A stretch of DNA of 64,000 bases from Ceratopteris richardii (lineage: Eukaryota; Streptophyta; Polypodiopsida; Polypodiales; Pteridaceae): positions 198,720,997 through 198,784,996 of the forward strand of contig CM035407.1 of NCBI GenBank assembly GCA_020310875.1, written 5' to 3'. Position 1 is the first letter of the stretch. Each line of letters starts with the position of its first letter. Both the position numbers and the translations under genes were made by a program. Positions 55,813 through 64,000 of the stretch are shown here, piece after piece. The notes beneath the pieces were generated by a model that saw only the letters and a list, made by a program, of their open reading frames with translations, searched no databases and had not been told where the DNA came from.

Positions 55813-56861
55813 TGTTGGTGCGAATGAGTCCAAGCCTACATACTTGGACAATTAGCATGCATATGTCACATATGACTATTCCCTTGTAAAAGTCAAAGAC
55901 TTTTTTTCCTTGTGAAAGTGCATATGATAATTGCACTAACCCCACCTAGAGTTAGGAGGAATCAAATCTCGAATTCTTGATGAATAATAGATGAGAGAAT
56001 AAAGCCTAAAGTCTAAGACTTACTTTATGGTGAGAATTTGAATTTAGACTCAAAGCTTGGCTCCAACTTTAACTATAAAAGTGGGTCAAAAACTCATGTG
56101 AAAGATGAGCCCAATTAGTGAGATCAATTGAGAGGTATTTGTGTGATTAATGAGCTTATTCTATAGGGCCTTCACCACCCTCACATTGTGCAATTATGCA
56201 TTGCCAATTTTTTTGTATTTCTATGTGATTTAATACATACACATTGATCATATCTCCACTTCACTTCTCTACTATGATCATCTCATAATAATGAACTTCT
56301 CAAAGCTTGTTCTCAGTGCATAGTTGATCATTTCATGTGATTTAAATTGCTATAGACTCAGCACAATGTCTACTTCATAGGTACAAAGCTTCATTGGCAT
56401 TGTCTTTCTCAATCTTGAGATATCCTCATATTTTTGCTCACTGGTCTACATACTATAGCACCCCAAAAATGTCGAGATAGTCCTTCAACTTGTTAAGTAT
56501 CATTCTCAGTGTACAGTTGATCTTTTTTATTGAGATTACTCATGATTGGTAGTTATCTAAGTTAGTTAGATACTCCCAAAAGGAATTTATCTCATTGCTA
56601 GCAGGATGAGAGCACTGTTCATTTTACTGAACATGTGCAGAGACCAAAGTAGCAAGTCTAAGCTCATGGTTGAACTTTCTACTCATGTGTTTTGATCCAT
56701 TGATTAGAGGATCATGTTCCAAAGCGCATAGGTGATTATTTATGATTGTTTGGAAGCTCAAGGAGTCCACTATACTCTCCACAACTTGTTCTTGGCTGGT
56801 GTGAAGCAAGATTTTGTAGCACCACTTCATCACTCGAATCTATCCACCACCTTCTCCAACA
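55813..56861 (+). repeat. 5' LTR of Copia H
   Basis: TGTTGGTGCG to ...CTCCAACA. TATA box ctataaaa at about 56073-56080. Clearly diverged from the 3' copy, so the insertion is older than C. Confidence 0.9.
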
Positions 56862-56862
56862 G

Positions 56863-56874
56863 TGGTATCAGAGC
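56863..56874 (+). other. Primer-binding site, initiator Met tRNA (H)
   Basis: tggtatcagagc one base after the LTR end. Confidence 0.9.
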
Positions 56875-56886
56875 AACAACTAGCAA

Positions 56887-57929
56887 GATGGGAGATGGAT
56901 TTCCATTATTCATTGACAAATTGGGTAGGAGCAACTATCCAGCATGGTCTCTAAGGATGCAAGCATATCTCCAAGGAAGAAGCTTATATGGATACATCTC
57001 TGAAGATGAGGAAATCCCAATATTCAGAAGCAAACATCAACCTACAAGAGAAGAGCAAGAAAGGCAAACTACATGGTTTCCAAAGGATGCTCTCGCCAAG
57101 TCTTATATACTTAATTCAATATCTAATTTCTTAGTACCTCACATTAGGAATTGCAAGTCCTCCCAAGAGACTTGGGAAGTACTTTCTTCATACTTCTCAT
57201 TAAATACAAGGGCTAGGAAGAACCATCTATGGATGGAGTTCACAACATTAAAGAAGCAAAAAAAAGCAAAGTGTAGTTGAGTATGTAACCAAGATGAAGG
57301 ATGTAGCTGACCAACTTGCGAGCATTGGAGAAGAGATAGAAGAGGAGCAGATAGTAAGATAGATCATAAATGGCATCAAATATGATGATAAGTGGGAGTC
57401 CTTCACCATAGCAATGGACCTATATATGGATATGCAAATACCTGACCTCAATACATTGATGGGTCAACTCTTCACACATGAGACAAAGATCAACAAGAAT
57501 CGAGAAAACTCTAGAGGTAATCAATTTTTTGCCCTTTACATAGATAGAAATATTAGTAAAGATAAAGGCAAAGGTAAAAAGAATGAAGAAGAGCCTAGGA
57601 CCTCTCAAGTGAACTTCATAGGAAGAGGAAGAGGTACTAGAGGAAGGGGTAGACAAGTAAAGCAAGGTAGAGGGAGATCATACAACACTTCACCTTAAAA
57701 TATCTGTGGCCTAACCAATCACACCATAGATGAATGCTTCAATAACACAAGGAATTAGAGAGGAAGAGGCTTCCATAGAGGAAGCTATGGACAATCAAGA
57801 GGTAGGTTCAACAATGGAGGAAGCAATTACCATCACAACTACAACCAAGGCTACAACAACAACTATCACGGAGGCTTTAGAAGTAGAAGAGATTATAACA
57901 ACTACACAGAAGACCAAGAGGACTCTCTA
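56887..57929 (+). pseudogene. gag: Gag of Copia H
   Basis: ATG at 56887: MGDGFPLFIDKLGRSNYPAW. Capsid residues include SYILNSISNFLVPHIRN and LWMEFTTLKKQ. A frameshift lies in the A-run at about 57255-57265. The next part, GEEIEEEQIVR, has a TAG at about 57359. LNTLMGQLFTHETKI (from 57447) leads to a Gly/Arg-rich region. A damaged zinc knuckle follows, where a TAA stands near the expected first Cys and CGLTNHTIDEC remains. A further Gly/Asn/Tyr-rich segment lies in another frame. Confidence 0.8.
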
Positions 57930-58379
57930 GTGATCATGAACATGACATCCAAGAAAGGTAAATATGATGAGCATCATTTCTATATTGGTTATAGTTTTTC
58001 TAATCATGTGGTTGGAAATGTAGCATTGCTATTTGATCTTGAAGAACCTAAAGGGAAGCATGAAGCACAGACAGGTGATGACACTAGATACTATGTTAAG
58101 AACATTGGAAATGTCAAGGCTTCTGGTGGTAACATGAACCTTTTAAGTAAGGTTTTATATGTGCAAACTATAACAAAAATCCTAATCAATTTCGGGAAGA
58201 TTATTGAGAAAGGCTTGCAGCTTAGATTCAAAAGGCATGGAGCATATGTAGAAGACCCTCAACAAGGCTTCAAGAGGATTGAAAAAGGTGAGAAGTTCGG
58301 TAGACTCTTTACATTTAGGTTGAAGATACCAAAAACATTGCCCTCTTCAATTACAAAGATCAAACCTTATATGAACTAG
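57930..58379 (+). pseudogene. pol: Protease of Copia H
   Basis: Copia protease region: FYIGYSFSNHVVGN where FYIDSGCSNHLSG stands in F, so the catalytic Asp-Ser-Gly is Gly-Tyr-Ser (from about 57987) and the enzyme is dead. LLSKVLYVQTITK and the pre-integrase part FKRHGAYVEDPQQGFKR follow. The frame stays open for 149 codons. Confidence 0.8.
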
Positions 58380-59509
58380 AGATATGGCATAAAAGGCTAT
58401 GTCATATAGGTGAAAGCCTACAATAAAACAAATATGCATGGATCAGAGTGTGCTTGGCCTTCCAAATGTGTCCAAACAACACATGATTTACAAATATGGG
58501 GCATGCCAATCTGGCAAATCTCACAGGCAACCATTCAACAAAAAAGAATACATGTAAGAAGACTACTTGGAGCTTGTGCACACAGATGTGAGGGGTCCTA
58601 GCAGAGAACCATCTATCTCAAGTTCAAGGTACTATGTTTCATTCATAGATGATTACAGTAGATGGATAATTCTTTACTTCATGAAGCATAAAGATGAAGT
58701 GTTCACTTGTTTTGAGAAATATTTGGCATTGGTTGAGAACCAAACACGTAGAAGCTTGAAGAGGATCATTTCAGATCAAATGGATGTGGTGAGTATTTCT
58801 CACATGAATTTGACTCATTCTTGCGGGACAAAGGTATAAAGAGAGAGGTCACAACAAGATACACTCCTAAATAGAATGGAGTGGCAGAGAGAAGGAATAG
58901 CCAGATAGTAGAGGCTACAAGATAAATGTTGAATGAAAAGAAACTACCAAGTTACCTATGGGCAGAGGCTCTTTCCATAGCCACATACTTGATTAATAGG
59001 CTCCCATCCAAATCCTTGGATGGAGTGCCTCATTGGACCATTGTAAAATCTTTGGGTGCATTTCTTATGCACATATACCCTCATAGATTAGAGGGAAGCT
59101 TGATCCAAAAACTAAAATGTGTATATTCATTGGCTATGACCAAAACTAGAAGGGATATAGGTTGTACAATCCCACTAACAAAGGATTTAAAACTAGATAG
59201 GGATGTGGTGTTTGATGCAAATAATTCATGGTTTGAAGATGATTGCTGGAAAACTAAGCTACCCTATGACTTGGAAAGTGATTTTCCAATTTTCACTCAA
59301 GAAGAACAACAAATATTTGAAGATGTCAACTCAGAAGATGAAGAACAGATTGACCTCAAAGCTTGGAAGTCAAAGGGCAAGGCAAAGCTCAAACAATTGG
59401 AAGACACTCAAGGGTCATCCAATCAAGCACTCAAAAGTTCTCAAGGGAAAAGTAAAAAACCAATAAGGTATGGCTATGGAACATCACTAGTCACCAAGCA
59501 TTCTTATAC
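58380..59509 (+). pseudogene. pol: Integrase of Copia H
   Basis: A degraded zinc domain (58400-58560) precedes the core: LVHTDVRGPSREPS, FIDDYSRWIILYF, ISDQMDVV (second Asp kept, following Gly pair lost), and a stop within the NGVAERRNS block at about 58872. Next come AEALSIATYLINRLPSKS and the acidic linker to RT. At least two frameshifts and two stops. Confidence 0.8.
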
Positions 59510-60240
59510 ATGACTAAAGATTCTATGTCAAAAGAGCCTTCTTCATTTGAAGAAGCCCATAGGAAGAGAGAATGGAGAGATGCCATGCAGGAAGAAATTG
59601 AAGCACTTCAAGAGAACAACACTTGGGATTTTGTTCCAAAGAAACCAAGCATGAAGGTAATAGGATCCAGGTGGATATATAAAATCAAGAAGAATTCAGA
59701 TGGTTCTATAAATAGGTATAAAGCAAGGCTAGTAGCAAAGGGGTTTGCTCAAACCCATGGAGTGGATTATGAGGAGAGCTTCTCACCTATGGCTAAGATG
59801 CCAACAATCAGGGTTTTAGTAAGTATTGTTGCTCCAAAAATTGGAACTTGTATCAATTAGATGTTAAAAATGCATTCTTATATGGATGGATCTCAGAAGA
59901 ATTTTACATCGGACAACGACCAGGGTATGAAGAAAAGGACAAATCAGAGTATGTATGCAAACTAAGGAAAGAAATCTATGGTTTAAATCAAGATCCTAGA
60001 GCTTGGATCCATATGCTTGTCACATATTTGCAAGATCAAGAATTTGTTGCTAGCAAAGCAGATTCTTCATTGTTCATAAAGAAGAATAACTGAGAAGTTA
60101 TTTATTTATGTTTCTTTGTGGATGGCATTATCATTACAGGGAATGATGCCAATGGCATCAAGCAAATCAAATCTCAAATGATGGAAGAATTTAAGATTAG
60201 TGATCTTGGTTTGTTAGCATACTTTCTTGGATTAGAACTT
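59510..60240 (+). pseudogene. pol: Reverse transcriptase of Copia H
   Basis: RWIYKIKKNSDGSINRYKAR, VAKGFAQTHGVDYEE, a frameshift at about 59850, LDVKNAFLYG, and GLNQDPRAW (Lys and Ala changed). FVDG is at 60115-60126, where YVDD is required, so the second catalytic Asp is lost. ISDLGLLAYFLGLEL follows, then a stop at 60243. Confidence 0.82.
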
Positions 60241-61066
60241 GTATAAACAAATTCTAGTGTCTTTATTACTCAAAGGAAGTACATTCATGATATGTTGGTT
60301 AAATTCAAGATGGAGAATACTAAAAGTGCATGTACACCCATGGAACTCAATCACAAGCTTAGTTCTCATGAGGGAGAACCACTTGAAGACATTACAAGTT
60401 ATCAAAGGCTTTTCGGGAGTCTCAATTATGCAACCTTAACAAGAGTGGACATATGTTATGGAATAAGTACATTAAGCCAATTTATGCATACACCAAGAAA
60501 GCCTCACTTGGAAGATTCCAAGAAGATCTTAAAATATTCAAAGGGTACAATAAATGAAGGGTTGTTTTATCCATTCACTTATGATTTGGATATCAAGATG
60601 TATTCTAATGCAGATTGGACTTGCTCCAAGGATGATAGGAGGAGCACTTTTGTCTAGGTATCTTTTAAAGGATCAAAGCTAATATCACGGTCATCAAAGA
60701 AACAACCAACTGTAGCATTTTCATCAATAGAAGCAGAATATAGAGGCTTAACAAATGCAACACAAGAGGCTATGTGTCTCAAGCTACTTTACACACATTT
60801 GGGATTGCATTCTTATACTCCAATGATTTTTTGAGATAAACACCACTTTGCTTCATTTGGCTACTAATCATGTATATCATGCAATGACTAATCATATTGA
60901 AGTGTACTATCATTCTATAAGAGAGAAGCTACTCAGGAAGGACATCCAATTGTCCTATGTATCAACCAATTTGCAATATGCAAATATGGTCACAAAATCT
61001 TTCGATGGAACTAAGATGAAAAGGTTCAAGATGATGATTAGCTTGCAAGAAATCAAGGAGGAATGA
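60241..61066 (+). pseudogene. pol: RNase H of Copia H
   Basis: Connection RLFGSLNYATLTRVDICYGI, RNase H YSNADWTCSKDDRRS, a TAG at 60656, SSIEAEYRG, then a stop and frame change near 60833. The tail from 60848 is HLATNHVYHAMTNHIEVYYHS ... VTKSFDGTKMKRFKMM, ending at 61066. Confidence 0.8.
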
Positions 61067-61083
61067 AGACCAAGCATGTTAGG

Positions 61084-61096
61084 CTTGAGGGGGAGC
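61084..61096 (+). other. Polypurine tract of Copia H
   Basis: cttgagggggagc directly before the LTR start TGTTGATGC; very similar to that of F. Confidence 0.85.
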
Positions 61097-62135
61097 TGTT
61101 GATGCAAATGACTCCAAGAATACATACTTCAAAAATTAGCATGTATAAGCACATAAGACTAATCCCTTGTAAAAGTCAATTACTTTTTATCCTTGTAAAA
61201 CTGGATATGATAATTGCAATAACCCCATGTGGATTTAGGAGGAATCAAATCTCGAATTTTTGATGAATAATAGATGACAGAATAAAGCCTAAAGTCTATG
61301 ACTCACTTTATGGTGGGAATTTGAATTTGAATTCAAAGCTTGACTCCAACTTTAACTATAAAAGTGGGTCAAAAACTCGCATGAAAGATGAGCCCGATTA
61401 ATGAGATCAATTGAGATGGATTTGTGTGATTAGTGAGCTCATTCTATAGCCACTTCACTATCCTCACATTGCACAATTATGCATTGCCAATATTTTTGTA
61501 TTTCTATGTGATTTAATACATACACATTGATCATATCTCTACTTCACTTCTCTGCTATTATCATCTCAGAATAGTGAACTTCTTAGGGCATGTTCTCAGT
61601 GCATAGCTGATGTGATTTAAATTGATATAGATTCAGTATACTATCTATTTCATAGCTACAAAGTTTCATTAGCATTGCTTTCCTCAATCTTGAGATATCT
61701 TCACATTTTTGCTCACTCATCTGCATACTATAACACCCTGAAAATGCCGGGATAGTCCTTCAACTTGTTAAGTATCATTTGATGTGTATAGTTGATCTTT
61801 CTTATTGAAATAACTAATGATTGGTAGCTATCTAAATTGATTAGTTACTCCCAAAAGGAATTTATCTAATTGCTAGCAAGTTGAGAGCAGTGTTCATTTT
61901 ATTGAACATGTGTAGAGACCAAAATAGCAAGTCTAAGCTCTTGGTTGAACTTTCTACTCATCTATTTTGATCCATTGATTAAAGGATCATGATCCAAAGC
62001 AGCTAGGTGATTATTTACGATTGTTTGGAAGATCAAAGGGTCCACCATACTCTCCACAACTTTTTCTTGGCTCGTGTGAAGCAAGATTTTGTAGCATCAC
62101 TTCATCTCTCTAATCTATCCACTATCCCTCCAACA
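61097..62135 (+). repeat. 3' LTR of Copia H
   Basis: 1039 bp, TGTTGATGCA to ...CTCCAACA. TATA box at about 61357-61364. Confidence 0.9.
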
Positions 62136-63110
62136 ATAATGTGTCAATATATTTTGTTTGACACAAAGCCATTCCACCATTATTGTGCATAAATTGAATG
62201 CCCAAATAATGATGCAAATGCCCCAAATGAGACATCTCAAATGAGGCATGCAAATCAGCCATTAAATCAGCAATATGCTTCTCATGAGGACGAGTGAGCA
62301 GCATGCCATCAACATACACAACAATGATCAGAAGTACATCATTAACACGCTTAACATATAAGGTGTTTTGAGTTGGACTATTATCAAAACCATGTGCAAT
62401 TAGATAGGCATGTATCTTTTCATACCAAGCACGTGGTGCTTGCTTTAAATCATATAATGCCTTCTTTAACCTGCACACTTGGTTTTCATGTCCTTTCTGC
62501 ACAAAGCCACGAGGCTGAAAAACATACACTTCTTCATTCAAGTCACCATTCAGAAATGTTGTTTTAATTTCCAACTGATGTACATTCCAATCATGATGAG
62601 CTGCAAGTGCACAGATGCTACGAACACTAGTCATGCGGGAAGTAGGAGCAAAGGTCTCATCAAAATCAACTTCTCTTTCCTAAGCATAACCCTTTGCAAC
62701 AAGCCTAGCCTTATACTTGTCAATTGCTCCATCAGGCTTACGCTTAAGCTTGTATATGCACTTAGTGACAATGGCCTTCTTGCGAAGAGGCAAGTCAGAT
62801 AAAGCCAGATATCATTTTTCATGATAATATCATATCCAGATTGCATTGCGGCCATCCAGTGTTCATAAATTTGTGCTTCATCAAACAAAAGAGGCTCAGT
62901 GTCATCATAGTGACTAGAGGCAGCCATAACATAGCAATCTGATGCAAAAGAGGAACTATGAGAGCCTGATGGAGTACCGTATGAGAAAGGTGCATCTAGT
63001 TTGTTGTCATGCAAAGTCTGCACCATCCATTTTGGCATAGTTTTTGCCTCCTCAATACCAACTTTCTCATCAACAAGTGCATCAGGTAAATCTGCATAAA
63101 AAATAGAATG
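62136..63110 (-). pseudogene. pol: Reverse transcriptase of Copia I
   Basis: Minus strand: an early RT part in shifting frames (62631-63038, MVQTLHDNKLDAPFSYG linker then IYEHWMAAMQSG), then open from 62634: SVRSICALAAHHDWNVHQLEIKTTFLNGDL (Asp of VKNAF is Glu-x-Lys here). EEVYVFQPRGFV, ALYDLKQAPRAWYEK and YVDGMLLT follow, the last in place of YVDDMLLT (about 62300-62325), so the catalytic pair is broken. It ends at the H insertion. Confidence 0.82.
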
Positions 63111-64000
63111 GTCTACACAATCACATGAAACCTGTAAAGGCTAAGAAGTTGCCTCATTATGACTAGCACTAGACTATCCACCTATAAAAAGAGGTAGCAA
63201 AGTATCATACATGTCTTTGGAGCTAACATATGTCTCTTTCGTACATGAAAGTAAAGGCTGAATAGCATCTTCCATAAGAAAAAACATCACAACTAACCAA
63301 AATGCATTTAATATGTGGATGATACAAACTATAGCCTTTGCTTTTAGAACTCTACCCAACAAAAATACATTTAACTTCTTTATCATCCAATTTCCTCCAA
63401 CGTTGTTCAGGCACTAATGCATATGCCTGAAAACAAAAAACACGCAGATGAGCAACAGATGGCTTACAACCATGCCAAGCCTCATAGGGAGTGATAGACT
63501 ACAGTGCTTTAGTGGGACACCTGTTCAGAACATAATGCGGCACACATGACAACCTCAAGCCAGAAACTATGTGGTAAAGCCTAACTCTTGACCACACACC
63601 TCCCCATCTCCATGATGGAAATGTTCTTCCATTCAACAACTCCACTAGGTTGAGGTGTATATGCATTGTACACTAATGTTTTCTCCCATGTTCAGCCAAA
63701 AATGCATTAAAGTCAGAAGACATATATTCCCCCCTCGATTAGAATGGAGGGTGCACATTTTACATGTTGAAAGATTTTCAGCCAAGACCAAAAACTTTTT
63801 TAAGCACATGAACACTTTGGACTTTTCTTTCAATGAATATACCCCTGCATGCCTAGAAAAATCATCAATGAAAGTCACAAAGTAAAGATAGTTTCCTTAA
63901 GAGGGTGTTTGCATAGGACCACAGACATCACTGTAAACAAGTTGCAATTTCTGAGTAGCTCGAACTAAACCATCTTTTGGAATGGAGGAACGCTACATTT
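63111..64000 (-). pseudogene. pol: Integrase of Copia I, partial
   Basis: Runs off the window on the right. Minus strand: FIDDFSRHAGVYSLKEKSKVF, CKMCTLHSNRGGNI (second catalytic Asp is Asn: SDRGGE is usual), a frame change, then YEAWHGCKPSVAHLRVFCF, RWRKLDDKEVKCIFVG and the acidic linker. Several stops. Confidence 0.78.

Larger units (their letters stand above)
55813..62135 (+). mobile_element. Copia element H
   Basis: 6.3 kb element inserted in RT of Copia I, with a perfect 5-bp target duplication ataat (55808-55812 and 62136-62140). LTRs of 1049 and 1039 bp, initiator-Met primer site, gag-pol with many lesions, and a polypurine tract. Confidence 0.95.

Noticed and set aside
1-64000. CRISPR arrays, operons, bacterial promoters or ribosome-binding sites
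   Set aside because: The DNA is eukaryotic; repeats seen are LTRs and minisatellites without spacer structure.

Overview
This is retroelement-dense nuclear DNA from a land plant, almost certainly one with a large, repeat-rich genome. No host gene, rRNA, intact tRNA or organellar segment could be recognised; essentially every coding trace belongs to a Ty3/Gypsy or Ty1/Copia LTR retrotransposon. The plant assignment rests on primer-binding sites for initiator-Met and Asp tRNAs, plant-type polypurine tracts and the retrotransposon families. The species cannot be named from this sequence.

Layout, left half. A Copia element D (+) is the outermost host. Its integrase is split by Gypsy element A (+, window start to 27484), which carries an unusual long extra reading frame between pol and its 3' LTR. 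A is split by chromovirus B (+, 8774-24581, chromodomain present, 5' LTR truncated). The gag of B is split by Gypsy element C (-, 10780-21301, two nearly identical 2.1 kb LTRs, gag and integrase open, central reverse transcriptase missing). That is four levels of nesting, and by-eye LTR divergence (C about 0.3%, B about 3%, A about 2.5%) agrees with C being last.

Middle. D resumes at 27485 and is split again in its RNase H by Gypsy element E (+, 29832-36599); D ends with its own LTR at 37842. D sits in an LTR of an unidentified minus-strand element K, followed by a diverged LTR fragment related to element H. A minus-strand Gypsy G (39376-41017 and 47488 onward) is split by Copia F (-, 41018-47487), which is the same family as D and contains a clean internal inversion of about 700 bp.

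Right half. 47760-53390 is mostly unassignable AT-rich DNA holding a Copia remnant J, a G-rich stretch, a 115-bp tandem duplication and a protease-like fragment. A decayed E-like Gypsy L (-, 53390-54741) is broken by Copia I (-, 54747 to beyond the window), and I is broken by Copia H (+, 55813-62135) with a perfect 5-bp target duplication.

None of the autonomous-type coding regions is fully intact. Lesions are stop codons (often CAG to TAG or CGA to TGA), frameshifts and deletions. The features that least resemble standard plant elements are the coiled-coil/C-terminal reading frame of A, the palindromic CpG-rich minisatellite in the leader of A, tRNA-like repeats in the leader and LTR of B, the internal inversion in F, and the RT-less but very young element C.
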